64,000 bases of DNA from Elmis aenea (GCA_947652605.1 OX393582.1:14718544-14782543); one strand, 5' to 3'. Counted from the stretch's first letter, positions 33,240 to 44,745 are shown. Notes: generated from the letters alone by a model not told the origin. Translations and numbers: made by a program.

Positions 33240-34200
33240 TTGCGTTACCTTAAATATTCGTATGAGTTTTTTTTATAGCAGTTAATGCAATTGAAATTGA
33301 ATGAATCTATTTCACAATGTAATGCATTTTCTTTATTCTCAGATAAAATAGATTTCACTTTGATTGAAAAAACAAAATTCTTCATATCTTTGACTCCATG
33401 TGTTTGCTAATGAACTTATTGTAGCCTAACACACCCTTTTGTTAAGGATGTATATCTTTATTTTGTCACATAAAACTTTATGTGTGCACCGAGTTTTTCT
33501 TCAAGTATTAAACTTAAAGTAATTACAAATTGATGATATTAAAAAGAGAACAATCTGAGAATATGTAAAAAAAGATAGAAAACAAGTCATTTTTTTTAAG
33601 AGACCTGTAGGACCCTAAGCTGAACGCGTGTTTTTCAACCTTTTTACTGTCGCTAACACTTCTTAAAAAGCTAACATTTCGCGAAACACTGTAATGGTAT
33701 ACAAGGTGATTCTTAAATATTGCGAAAAACTTCGCGAGGCAATTCCTTATCAAAAATTAAGGAAGGTCTTTTATATAAATGTTTTTCCTTAGACGTCTCC
33801 TTTCGGAGTTACGCCGCCCTAAAGAGCAGCGGTAAAATTAGTTTTTTATTAACACCTGTCAATTCTACTCAATATGAACGTGAACAAACCATGGTAACCA
33901 CAAAAATAAATCGTTTTATTTTGGGGATATTGAATGGTACATGTTGACTTGTTTTATTTTTTACTTAAAAAGGATAGGTTTTGCAGGAAAAGTTCAAGAA
34001 TAAAGGACGTTTCTTAAGAAATTAAGCTTTTTAAGGATTTTTTTTTTAACTGCAATATTTATAGAAAAAGTTGTTGATTTTTGTTTGTAGCAAGTTCAAA
34101 GTTTTGGTTAGTAAACTGTTAATGTCATTAAAATTTGTAGACGCTGTCAAAAGAAACTTTTTTAATTAATTTACATATCTTTACCTAATATATCCTAAAA
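33240..34200. other. Unannotated AT-rich spacer
   Basis: No supported gene. Around 33710-33960 there is a short segment with mixed frames and GGTTACC-like words, but no terminal repeats could be paired. Confidence 0.35.
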
Positions 34201-34204
34201 AGTA

Positions 34205-35096
34205 AACACGTGGTCCGAAGACATAGCTTCTCCCTGGATGTCAGAGGAGTTTGTGGGTGTGACCTTTTTAAAAACATTTGAATTTGATATGCATGTGGAT
34301 CTGTCTGATTTGTTAACAGATCGAGCCATCATACCTAGTGCTTACCATTGGATACATGAGATAGATAAACAAGCTCATAGAAGCCTTTATGGGTCATTTC
34401 CTGTAGGTCCACCATTCGCACCTAAAAGTGTGATACTAGCCTTTTTAAGTCTTCCTGAGTTGTCTGTGTCTAACATTATTAATGTAATTTCATCTGGAGT
34501 AATTAATACCACTGGATTGGAGAATCATAGTAGCTGTAGTAAAAGAAAGGGAATTTAAACGAACAAATGGAAGATGCTATGCTAAGCATACACTACAAAT
34601 AAGATTATATCAGACAGCAACTGAAAATAACATAGCTAAACAAGTGTTCCCTTATGTTAAACAACAGTCTATGACTATGAGTGAAAGTCAATTGTTAAGA
34701 ACCATTTTAAGGATGAGCTATCCTACAGCTAAGCCATCTCAAAATAGATACAGGAACATAGTATTAGATTTCACCAACTGATGTATGCAATTCAGATTAG
34801 AATTATGTCACTATGTATTTCAAGACTTAGATAATTTATTTGGTTTAACTAACGTGTACATTTTCTCTCATGTATTACCATTGATTAGTACTATATTATT
34901 TCAAGACAGGTTTTCACCACCTGAACAGCATTTTAATGGTTTACCTAAAGAGAGTACAAGATGTTATCATGGCACAGAGGCATGGTTTGAAGGTCAACGA
35001 CAAAAAGGATGGACATTAATAACTATATGTTTAATTTTGCCACGTGCGAAAGCAAGCAAATTGTTGTTTGAATACGGTATAAATAATGCATTTGGT
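34205..35096 (+). pseudogene. Endogenous viral element: L polymerase fragment, mononegavirus-like
   Basis: Three collinear frames (34205-34558, 34530-34780, 34785-35096) together resemble the palm/finger region of the RNA-dependent RNA polymerase (L) of negative-strand viruses of the order Mononegavirales: a KERE-type motif near 34535, a dense run of aromatic/leucine helices, and an EG-x-RQKGW-type motif near 34993-35013. The match is by residue pattern, not by search. Breaks: a frame change near 34530, a TGA at 34779 and a TAG at 35097. The region ends just before the catalytic GDNQ would be expected. It covers perhaps one seventh of a full L gene. It is a dead fossil; no other viral gene was recognised next to it. 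Confidence 0.7.
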
Positions 35097-35099
35097 TAG

Positions 35100-36880
35100 G
35101 TAAACAAATCAGATAAAAAAAGCTCATTTCCAGCACCAAATAATAAAAGAAAAAAAAATCCTCACGTTTCTGGACATTCATAGAAGTACATTTATTTATT
35201 TATTTCACGGAACACTATAGAATGCTCGCGGCACACAGGTTGCAAAACACTGCCTTGATGTCTTGGTAAACGTTTAAGTCAAAATTCGAAGTTGAAGAAA
35301 GAAGTTGTAAGCACAATAAAATGTATAGTTTCTTGGCTACTGTATAACTATAACCAAAGAAGAAATGTTTGATGAACATTTTCATATGTTTTTTTTGCAT
35401 TATATATCAGAGATTTTGCTAAATATAAACGATTCACAAATGTAGGGACAAAACTCTTTTTTTCTTAGAATATTTGCTGTAATAAACTAATGAATGTTTT
35501 TTATTTATAGCCCAAAAAAACGCCTTCCAGTAATGGAGGACGATTCTGATGGTAATTATTTTGATTTCATTAAAGACAATTCGCTTACAATTAATATGGT
35601 ACAATGTACTCAATAACAAATAAGAAATTTCAGTGAAAAACAAAGGAAAAATTCAGCTATTTTAAATTTGGTGCAATTCGGTGCAATTACGTTAGATGGA
35701 GCCTTTTTTAGAGGAAGGCAGACATTTAAGCGGAACATGGTTCTGTCGTGTAAAAGAGTAGAATTAATTTGTTAAAATTTTTGGTATGAATGAGGATTAA
35801 TTACACAAATTTTTTATTGATGCAAAAAAGTGATGAACTACTGTATTTAATTAATTTAAAGGTACTTTTTTGAAGTGTAGTTTGCAATGCCCATTAAATA
35901 CATAAAATAGTTTTTGTGTGATTGAATATGACGAGTTGCTATTAAGTGTGCCAATTTTAGTAATTTCGATGTGTTTAATTTCTGACTTTAAAAAATTTTG
36001 GATGATAAATTGATGTTGTTGCATCGGACAATTTAAAAATTTTAATCAAATAGCTTTGTTTTTAACGCTGACTATTTCCATGCGAGTTAGGCAAATTCTT
36101 CACAGTTCATTTTGTTTGCTTACGAGTGGGAGTACCAGTACCATTGAGAGCTAAAATTTTGGTTACGTTCACGGCGGTCTTTACCAATCATAGAAGGAAT
36201 TCAGTCATTCGGCGGAATGTAACTAGAAAATATCCTCGAATCTGCCGCGCGTGCGCATAATACAGCTTCAACGGCGGAAAGGGCCTGTATAACGTATAAA
36301 ATCCGCCGTCCGGCGGACTTCTAAGTCTATATAAGCTATTCCGCCGGCGGACATAGCCACTTCCTTTAAAAAAATTTGTTATTAAAAATTTTATTTTTTA
36401 CTTACTTATCTTCTAAGCCAAGACATAGTTGGATGTGATAAAATATAAAAAACACATTCAGTTGTTTTATAAAATTTCAAATTTTCAAAGAAAGTTATCC
36501 GCTATGAGTGGACTGCATTTACAAAGACAGAATTTTGAAGGTTTTATCTCTAATGTTACGATTTTTAAACAATAGATAAAGTAAGATGCCTTGTAGAAGT
36601 TTGTATTTTTTAGAGAAAGTTTGCTTTTCAATTGCTATGATTTATAAAGGCCGAGAACTATGCTGTGCTATTTAAAAAATAAATATTTTTTTAATAAATG
36701 TTTTAACATTGTAAAAGATATTTTTTTTTAATTTAACGCACCCCCACGTCATTCTTCCCCAACCATTTTTCTTTCCGGGTCAGCATCGGCGCAATGTTGG
36801 TAACCCTAATTATAGCATTAAAATTATATTAACTATCAGCCTGTTTAGAAACAACTGAGAAATCATAAAAATAGACAATA
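35100..36880. other. Spacer with direct repeat to 32840-32990
   Basis: 35380-35515 resembles 32840-32965 (AAATATAAACGATTC, TAATGAATGTTTT, then a TTTATAG acceptor-like end). A short exon-like stretch (CCCAAAAAAACGCC) follows at 35512. At 36170-36360 there are several CGGCGG-containing words but no paired termini. No gene supported. Confidence 0.35.
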
Positions 36881-36904
36881 TACAGAATATCCACAATCTA
36901 AAAG

Positions 36905-37335
36905 ATGCTAGCAACAGTTGTTAAAGAAAAGCTCAGCAGCTATACCGAAAAGATCATAGGAAATTATCAATGCGGATTCAGGACCAATAGATCGACCATA
37001 GACCACATTTTTATTTTAAAACAAATAATTCTTATAGGGCATCGCTATAGAAATCGTAGGCAACGGCAGAGGAGAAATCGTCGCCAGCGACAGGGGGCGA
37101 GGACGACGGAACGTGACGGACTGCAGGCGGAATTATTGGCTGCAGTTCGTCACAATGCCTTCTTGTTAGAGAAAGTAAGTAGTTTGAACGGTACATGTTT
37201 TGTTGTTTTAATAAATAATCTAAGTTTGGCCACTACGAATACAATACTGAGTTACATGTGTTATTTATCGACTTTAAACAAGCTTACGACACAATAATAA
37301 GAGAGCAATTGTACACAGCAATAAAAGAATTTAGA
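36905..37335 (+). pseudogene. Non-LTR reverse transcriptase fragment, split
   Basis: The first piece (36905-37035) reads TVVKEKLSSYTEKIIGNYQCGFRTNRSTIDHIFILKQI, an RT finger motif. The second (37250-37333) reads LFIDFKQAYDTIIREQL, which includes the catalytic Asp box (FIDF-x-x-AYD). Between them about 200 bp of arginine/glutamine-rich coding-like sequence is inserted, ending in GTAAGT and an AATAAA-like region. The RT is truncated on both sides; the clade looks RTE/CR1-like but is not certain. Confidence 0.7.
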
Positions 37336-37389
37336 AATAAATACCCGACAAAATATTAATGCTTTTTTTGTAATTTTGCTAAATATACA

Positions 37390-37920
37390 GGGTGTACTCA
37401 TCGCGAGATTCGCGAAGTGGCTAAAGAGAGCATAGAGGATCAGTACAGGCTGATGCGCGAAAAAGTCCAAAACTATCCTATTCCAGACAGAACAAATAGG
37501 GGTTTTACAAGTCGCGGAAGACGTTCGTATAACGAACGGAGAAGTACTCAGATGCGTGAGATTAAGGGAAAAGATGCAAATCGTCAGATATCAGAGGGCC
37601 TTGACGCTAAGATCGGCGTAGGTATGAAAGAGGTCACAGACGCACTTAATCAGATAGAAGCAAATAAGACATTAGTTGCTATCACCACGATAGTAACCAC
37701 TCGTGGAATGAGTTTCACGGCTGTTAAGATGTATAGGCAGGCAATGACAAAAAGGAACCCTGTCTTATGTAACATTTACTCGTATTATAGAATTTCTTTG
37801 TTAATGTTCGAGGTAAGGTTACAGGAGGTCCGTGGTGTGTTGAAAGCACCGATTCAATATGCGGATCGAGTTTATGACATCAATTTGAGCGGAGTTTGTT
37901 AATGAGCAATGAGGGTGTAC
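37390..37920. repeat. Direct repeats of GGGTGTACTC flanking an ORF
   Basis: GGGTGTACTC at 37390-37399 and 37911-37920, each followed by a GCGAGA-containing stretch. The repeat bounds the 161-codon ORF. It may be a 10-bp target duplication or two copies of a transposon end. Confidence 0.45.
37417..37902 (+). CDS. Unidentified ORF, 161 codons
   Basis: An uninterrupted frame that can be opened upstream (REIREVAKESIEDQYRL...). It has a basic N-terminal third (RGFTSRGRRSYNERRS), then a largely helical C-terminal two thirds (GMKEVTDALNQIEANKTL, MSFTAVKMYRQAMTKRNPVL, IYSYYRISLLMFEVRLQEV) with a stop at 37902. I do not recognise a family. Its composition is unlike the decayed transposons around it, and it has no ATG at the start. 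A basic N-terminal arm plus a compact helical domain resembles capsid or nucleocapsid-type proteins, so an endogenous viral origin is possible but unproven. Confidence 0.45.
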   Translation: MAKESIEDQYRLMREKVQNYPIPDRTNRGFTSRGRRSYNERRSTQMREIKGKDANRQISEGLDAKIGVGMKEVTDALNQIEANKTLVAITTIVTTRGMSFTAVKMYRQAMTKRNPVLCNIYSYYRISLLMFEVRLQEVRGVLKAPIQYADRVYDINLSGVC

Positions 37921-38052
37921 TCGCCCGCGAGAGCGTGTAGCAGCTAGCTCAGCGAGTGTCGATTGCACTAAGCTAGTCAACTCGCTTACTCGCTGACGGC
38001 TGATTTTGTACTGTCACTGTCAGTCGTTGTTTTGTGTATATTGTTATCCAAA

Positions 38053-38304
38053 ATGAAGTCCAATATCCACGAAATAATAGAATTTTTTAAAGTGTACGAA
38101 AATTATCCCATGTTATGGAACGTTAAACATAAAGACTACTTTAATATAAACCGTAAAGAAGAAATTTTTAAAAATATGTTTGAACACCTCCAAACGCTAA
38201 AGGGAATAGACGAAAAACAGCTCAAGGCAACAATTAAAAAGATAAAAGACGTTTACAGACAAGAACTTTGTAAAATCGAAAGGAGTAAAAGAAGTGGTTG
38301 CTGA
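38053..38304 (+). pseudogene. Harbinger-4 MADF domain protein, partial
   Basis: ATG at 38053: MKSNIHEIIEFFKVYENYPM, then W..KHKDYFN and the second half KQLKATIKKIKDVYRQELCKIERS, a full MADF fold of about 80 residues. The frame stops soon after at 38302. No BESS motif follows, so only the DNA-binding part survives. Confidence 0.7.
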
Positions 38305-38579
38305 GCAAATGATACATATTCTAGTGACTTGAATGAATCACCATTAGCTAAATAACGTAGTGTTATTTCTAAATTTGTGGCAGTCGGGATCGCCATTCTC
38401 ATTTTGGTGTCTTGTTTCTTGATCAGTCCATCAACCATCTCCAGTAAAACATCAAACTGGCCCCCGTCCATTCTCAATATATTCCGGTAGGCTGTACAGT
38501 CTTGGTCCTTCAATTCTTTCAATAAAGTATTGGATGCACCATGTTTTTCTCTTCTTGCTATCCAGTCTTTTACCCACAC
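38300..38579 (-). pseudogene. Harbinger-4 transposase N-terminal fragment
   Basis: Minus-strand WVKDWIARREKHGASNTLLKEL, DCTAYRNILRMDG, and the HTH-like EITLRYLANGDSFKSLEYVS, the same order as the N termini of Harbinger-2 and -3. No DDE motifs. Non-functional. Confidence 0.75.
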
Positions 38580-39196
38580 TTTTCTAGATTTCCTTTTTTT
38601 TTTTTTACAATTACCTACTGACGTAATAAAAGGGCAACAACATTAATTCCCGCACAAACTATTTCTCTCAACATTTTTTGTGTTTGGCGTGAACAAAGCT
38701 CATCCAGGCGTAGAGCGAACGCGTGCCACGCACGTGGGCGGCTAAAATCTCAGTTTGAAAAACGATAATAAAGTCGAGAGAAGTTTCTTAAAACTTAAAA
38801 AATCTGGTCTACGATGTCCCAGGAAAGACTTATTATACTTGCACTTATTTCTATTTAACATTTTTTATCAGAAAGTAATTATTTTTCAAAACTAATAGAC
38901 AATTCGCGTCTATTATAGCCAGAAATCTTGAATCGAAAATGAAGTAAAATCTAGAGTAATATCAATTTTTAATTAACGTTTTTCATCTTAAATTTAGTTT
39001 AAGGCCATGCACCAACTGTTATCAAGAGTAAAATTTTTTTAGAAATCGATAATAAAAATCTTTTCAATTTGTTACAGAAGATTTGAATGACGCTGTGTAT
39101 ATAAATAATTATTAAAATAAAATAAAAGTGGGAGTATTTTTTTATTTTCCCAAAATTTAATTTTAACGGAATAGCGGGGCGGCGAAAAGTGGGTCT

Positions 39197-39811
39197 GCAC
39201 ACGAAGCACAAGAAGCTTTCTCAAATCGTAACACTCCATGCCACAAAACTTTCATTCGTATTGATCGGCGACTGCGAGAACATGGTTCATTTGCTGTAAA
39301 CAAGAGTGATTTTGGAAGAAATCGTTATACTCGAACTCCAGAAACAGAAGTAAGGATTTTAGATCGAGTTGCTGTTAATCCGCAAACCAGCACAAGAAGA
39401 ATAGCTGCAGAGGAGGGAGTTTCTTCATCCACGGTATGGAGAGTTCTACACGAACAGTTACTTCATCCCTATCATATGCAGAGAGTACAGGCCCTTAAAC
39501 CTGAAGATTTTCAATCGAGAATAAACTAGGCTAAACATGTGGTTCATGCATGATGGTGCTCCACCTCATTTCAGCATTTTGGTCCGAGAGCATTTAAACG
39601 AAGCGTTTCCCGACAAATGGATAGGTCGAGGTGGACCTACAGCATGGCCACCTCGTTCACCCGACCTAAATCCATTAGTTTTTTTTTTGTGGGTATACTT
39701 AAAATCTTTAGTTTATGCAACTCCTGTTGATAATGTCGGGTTTTTGGAGCAACGTGTTATGAACGGGTGCGAAATTATTAGAAACATGCCAGAAATGTTT
39801 GAACGCGTAAA
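39197..39811 (+). pseudogene. Mariner-type transposase, N-terminal and core parts
   Basis: 39197-39529: DUF4817-type segment (NTPCHKTFIRIDRRLREHGSF) and a helix-turn-helix (TSTRRIAAEEGVSSSTVWRVL), ending at TAG (39527). 39537-39811: WFMHDGAPPHFSILVREHLN (the HDGAPxH block that carries the second catalytic Asp), then PPRSPDLNPLVFFLWVYLKS. The first-Asp segment between the two is deleted. This is a cut-and-paste transposase relic. Confidence 0.85.
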
Positions 39812-39997
39812 AGCTGTATTACACTGCACAATTTCTTGTACAATTTGCTGTACAATCTAAATTGCATACAATTTCAATTAGTCCCTACAATCGCTGTTTG
39901 AAACTGAAACAATTTCTTGTACAATATTGTGTCAATATTTGACACTTCTGTCAAACTATTTTGAGGTTAATTAACGGATAGACAGTGAACAGCAAAG

Positions 39998-41441
39998 ATG
40001 GATTTAAGAAGAGAATTGACTGTAGCAGGTGCGATTGTTGGATCTGTATTGCTTAAAAGATTACTAGAAAGACAGGTGAACAGAAAACGAAAACGAAATA
40101 AAAGGAAGATATGGCAACAAAAGTGGTTGAAAAGGAGAGAGGAAGGACTAGGAACATTAAATATGCTGCATGAACTTGAAACGGAGGATCCTGATTCGTT
40201 CAGAAATTATTTGCGAATGGACGCTAAAACTTTCAAAGAGTTGTTATCTTGCATCGACGTCCAGATTAAAAAACAAGACACAAACTTTCGTGAAAGTGAA
40301 AGTATATCAGCAGAAAAAAGGTTTGTTATCTTCATCATTAATTAAAACTTATTACACCTGATTATTTTTGTATATGTTATTTTCTTAAGACTGGCAGTTA
40401 CTCTACGGTATTTAGCATCAGGCAATACGTACAGAGATCTGATGTTTGCTACTAGAATTCACGAGAGCACAATAAGTTTAATCATACCCGATGTCTGTAA
40501 AGCAATAACAGGAACACTGATGTCTGAATACATTAAAGTAAATAATAATTATTGTAAACATGCCTGCAAGTAAAATCATTATTATGTTCTTTAGATGCCA
40601 ACAAGTGTTGTTGAATGGAAAAAAATTGCCAAGGAGTTCGAAACATTATGGAATTTTCCGATGTGCTTGGGCAGTTTAGATGGGAAACATGTCAGGTTTC
40701 AAGCTCCTAGAAGTGCTGGTTCCTTTTATTATAATTATAAGGGGACACATAGTATTGTATTATTGGCCTTAGTAGATGCCAATTACAAATTTATCTATGT
40801 TGATGTGGGTGTAAATGGGCGCGTTAGTGATGGTGGTGTTTTTCGTGCAAGCAGTCTCCGGGAAGCATTGGATACCAATGCTTTGGATTTACCAGACGAT
40901 GATGATTTACCAGGCACAAGCATGAAAGTTCCCTATGTAATGGTGGGAGATGAAGCTTTCCCTTTAACAAAGAGGCTGATGAAACCTTACCCCCAACGAG
41001 GACTGTCAATAGAGAAAAGAATTTTTAATTATCGCATGTCGAGAGCGAGACGTGTTGTAGAAAATGCGTTTGGAATATTGACCAACAGATTTCGAATTTT
41101 GCAAACAACTATAAATTTGAGCCCTGAAAAAGCAGAACTTATAACGTTAACATGCTGTCTTGCATAATTTTCTCGCTACTAAGGACAAAACATATATTGG
41201 TCCTGAAAACCAAGAATGCAACTTATCCTATGTGTCTCAACAAGGTGGAAGCCGTTGTAGTAACGCAGCATCAGATGTTAGAACAAGATTTTGCGAATAT
41301 TTCAATTCTCCTCTTGGCAGTGTGGAATGGCAAAATAGGGCAGCTGGTATTGCAGGATTGTATAGTTATCTGCTTATAGCAATAATAAATATTTCTCTGA
41401 TTAAAAGCATTTATTTTATAATAATATTTGTATGTTTTTAA
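39998..41441 (+). pseudogene. Harbinger-3 DDE transposase, one frameshift
   Basis: Exons 39998-40320, 40390-40537 and 40595 onward, joined by GT-AG introns of 69 and 57 nt with matching phase. The N terminus (LLKRLLERQVNRKRKRNKRK) is basic; then NYLRMDAKTFKELL and RYLASGNTYRDLMF (HTH). Exon 3 holds the catalytic region: SLDGKHVRF (first Asp), GVNGRVSDGG (second Asp), VGDEAFPL, and RVVENAFGILTNRF (Glu). Near 41152 a one-base shift moves CxLHNF-type residues (HNFLATKDKT) into another frame, the only break seen. The remaining C-terminal part runs to 41439. Otherwise length and motif order are normal. Confidence 0.85.
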
Positions 41442-42411
41442 TTAATAAATGTTTATGATTTTTTTTTTATTATTACAACTCTGTAGTGCACTGTGAAGAA
41501 GTCCATGAATTTCATATTGGACGTTGTTTTTTATATCTTCGTCCTTAATGTTCTTCAGTTGTGCTGCAACAAATTCCCCAAAAATGTCCTCCGTGGTTTT
41601 ACTGTGAGGTCCGCCACCTGCACCTTGAACAATTTTACTCATTGTTCCCAGACTTTTTGAAATATCGCCCAGCATTGTCTGTTGATAAATCAGTGAAAGA
41701 TGTCATCATGAATATAATACCTCTTTATTATATATATACATACCAATTCCTTAACGATGACGACTTCTCGGTTAGATTTTTTTTTTTTTTTACTGGCGTT
41801 TCTGGATCAGACTGGGCTGAAAGAAATCCATCTTCATCTACCTCGTAATTTTCCCAGGTCTATAACAAAATTGAACGTACAAGAGATGATTTTATTTGTA
41901 CTGAGATGCTTACTCCATTGTCGGATTCAAGAGAGGGCACTTCTAGGCTGTCTGACTGCATTCTTTCTTCAGGTGACTCTGTAGTATTATATGAAGCATG
42001 GTGGGACCTTACCTTCAACGACTCCTTGAGGTACCACATGAGCGAGTAGTACCAGAGGGATGGCTTGTACACCTACAATATAAGAAAATACAACATAAAA
42101 AGCTCACTATCGGGGTTTCTCCATTATGAACTGAAATTTATATTTACCTCCTCTTCGCCCATCCCACTGTGTATGGACTCACACACCTTTTTATACTCCA
42201 TTGAATACGTTGTGCGGAGGCCTTGGAATTTCTTAGTTATATCCGCTGGCTTCACGGAAGGCATCAATACTTTTAAACGCTCAGTCACCTTTTCTAGGGC
42301 CAAACTGCGAATACACTTATTGTGGTAATCTTTGTGCTTAACCATATATAAACATGGATAGTTGCCATACTCTTCAAGAAGCATCGTTACTTGCTCAATT
42401 GTCCAACCCAT
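41442..42411 (-). CDS. Harbinger-3 MADF-BESS protein, four exons
   Basis: Exons read on the minus strand: 42411-42148 (MGWTIEQVTMLLEEYGNYPC..., first part of MADF), 42072-41914 (VYKPSLWYYSLMWYLKESL, end of MADF), 41859 to about 41740 (an acidic linker with a long lysine run, WENYEVDEDGFLSA), and 41678-41442 (BESS motif, DIFGEFVAAQLKNIKDEDIKN...HGLLHSAL). Splice sites are GT-AG and phases agree for the first three junctions. The A-run near 41770 could shift the frame, so integrity is not certain. It is the DNA-binding partner of the transposase encoded convergently. Confidence 0.75.
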
Positions 42412-42891
42412 AATAATAATAATAATAGGTAGTAATCTAAAAACCAATCCAATTGAATAATGAATTCTAATTATAATATTTTCTCAACTCTACTTCCCAC
42501 TATTTTAATAATTGCGTTTACTTACGGTTTTCGAAATTAATAACTTTTTCAAGCACTTAACAACATAAACAAAAAATGCGACGTAATTGTGACAGTTCGT
42601 CATTCCGACCGATTCCGACCAGTTCCGACGTTTTCTCCTTACTGCGCATGCTCTCAAACAATTTGTATGGAAAATTGTATCGAAAATAGAGCATTTCCCG
42701 CACAATCTAGAAGCAAGCCAATTTGCATGCAATTTGCTGTATGAAACTACACAATTTAGATTGTACAAGAAATTGTACAATTTCTTGTACAAGAAATTGT
42801 TTAATGTAATACAGCTTGAAGACAATCAATGATGCATCGTATCAACAGTTGTGTTGAAATGAATGGGGGGCATTTTGAACATTTAATTTGA

Positions 42892-44454
42892 TTTTAATAT
42901 TTATGGAGTTTTTTTTTAATTGTAAATAAGAAAAATAAAATTGTTTATCATTATTACAAAATACATTTGTTTTAATTAGAGACTCGTGAAAGACAAGACG
43001 AGAATTTACTAAGATTTGGTCTTGTATGTGATTCGTTAGCTCGCCCATAAAATAAATGTATATCTGACATTTCTGCAAAGGTATACTGTTCCATTTTGGG
43101 TAACAAAATAAAATTTACACAGCTTAAGTCGCGTAGTAATAACTGACATAAGCCAACCTAGATCAATGATAATATCACTTTATTAACCTTTCTGCTGCAA
43201 CTTTTTTAAACCCATTTTTCTTGAAGATGGTTGGTTCTATTGCAAATTACAAAGGGTACTTTTTAAGGTAGTTTTATTCGTACAATCACATTCTTGAACG
43301 TAACTTTAGAGTAAACAGTAAACATTAAAAAAAAAATTAGAAAAAAGGGGGGTAGGGTCCATTTTCGAACGCCTATGGTTTAAAGATAATTTTGTCAATA
43401 GTGTAAAATAATACCATGCATAACTACTAAACTGCATACCAAGTCTCATAACTGTACCTCAACGGATTCCTGAGATAATAAATAAAATCCACTTTTTCGA
43501 CACCTCCTTCGAGGGGCTCTAGCTCCCTTAGGAAGCGTTTTCGGACCTATGTTTATCTGAACTTTTTTTCTTATTTTTTCAGGTAGAATTCGCACTAGAA
43601 TTTTTGGACAACCTTTTAGAAACACCCTGTATTATGTATGTGTTCCTTTACATAAATGGAAACTATTAGGGAAAGTTTTTACCCTTAATAATTTCGTGGT
43701 GGTGGGGGCGATCTGTTAAAAAAAACAGAAAATGTTCTGCCATAAAACTGTAATTTTGGATGATGGTAAGTAAAGTACTCTGCATTATCTAACTTTGCAT
43801 TAAAACACGTTTGAACATCTTAGATTTTTTTTTAAACGCACATTTTGTCTTTTCCCATACTTTTTTGTGTCAATCTCTATTTGTTTTTGGAAAAATCAAG
43901 AGTTGGCAACCCTTATTGAGAGGGGCGGCAAACTCAGAAACCACCCCGGGCGGCACAAACTCTGACTACGCCACTGGGCAACACTACAAAATACGGAAAA
44001 TTGCATAAAGAATAAAAACATGAAGTCGGATTATTTTATAATATGTTCATCAACTGATATCAATTTAGCAATTACAATGTATTTATGCAAAAAGTAAAAG
44101 CTAATAATAATAACTTCGTGACCTATCTGCGCCGACAGACTGCAAGTGCCAATAAATAATTTTTTTGCTTCCTATGGGGCCCCTCTGGCTCGTAGGCTGG
44201 TATCCACCGCACCCCCGGGTCAAGGCTAAATTAAAAATCAATAAATTCACCAAATAATTATTTGATAAAAACAAAAAGTGCGAATCTTATTTTAGTTTGC
44301 AACAGGTATATTCATTTAGAATGGCGACTTTTTACGCTACAGTGAAAAAAATGAACTCAAGTAAACCTTTATATGGTCCGCTATTTACTTCAATATTTAT
44401 ATGTAGTCCTAACCTCAAAAAGTTTGGGGCCCCTGCTCTAAATATAATTTTGAG
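42892..44454. other. Repeat-rich spacer with a hAT terminus
   Basis: 43320-43640 is a noncoding repeat ending in ACACCCTGT, of the kind common in insect genomes. At 43905-43976 a segment ends CTACGCCACTG, the complement of which begins CAGTGGCGTAGTCAGAG with CCGCCCGGGG words, a ZMYM1-like hAT terminus. No gene was supported, and the AT-rich 80-100-codon minus-strand frames look spurious. Confidence 0.4.
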
Positions 44455-44745
44455 ATGAAGAATTTATTAGGCTAGCTGCAACATCCTATATACATCTTTT
44501 GTTAGATGATGTTATTCTTAATGTTTCGAAACAGATGGAAATTATAATCAATAAATACAACTAAAAAATTTCAATTCATTTATCTAAAAAAAAAAATACA
44601 GCACACTAATATAAATATTTTACACATAAAACAAATGTATTCATTTATTGAGGTGTATCACTAATCTACTATAAATAATATATATATATATATATCAATA
44701 CTGATATAAAACATACAAAATGAAAATCGATTAGTCATTCATAAA

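Larger units (their letters stand above)
37905..38760. mobile_element. Harbinger-4 remnant
   Basis: Contains a plus-strand MADF domain (38053-38304) and, converging on it, a minus-strand HARBI1-type N terminus (38579-38300). The ends GTACTCGCCCGCGAG (37915) and, complemented, CCGCCCACGTGCGTGG (38735) could be decayed inverted termini but are poorly matched. The transposase catalytic exon and the BESS exon are absent. Confidence 0.55.
39816..42812. mobile_element. Harbinger-3, nearly complete
   Basis: Both ends read GTATTACA outward-in, followed by ACAATTTCTTGTACAA subterminal repeats (several copies on both sides). Palindromic AGCT lies at 39812-39815 and 42813-42816. It contains a plus-strand three-exon transposase and a minus-strand four-exon MADF-BESS gene. 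Its presence inside the mariner sets the order of arrival. The exact target duplication is ambiguous because the junction word is its own complement. Confidence 0.85.
39197..42891 (+). mobile_element. Mariner-type element split by Harbinger-3
   Basis: Coding parts lie at 39197-39529, 39537-39811 and 42820-42891 around Harbinger-3. No terminal inverted repeats could be assigned to the mariner itself. The last 24 codons (RQSMMHRINSCVEMNGG...HFEHLI, then TGA) follow directly after the Harbinger right end. This is a decayed DUF4817-containing IS630/mariner-type element. Confidence 0.75.

Noticed and set aside
37035..37235. Arginine/glutamine-rich insert in the RT fragment as a separate gene
   Set aside because: About 60 low-complexity codons with a donor-like GTAAGT; no start, no family, and no flanking duplication was found.
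44680..44700. TA repeat near LRR copy 2
   Set aside because: Ordinary microsatellite, not a regulatory array.
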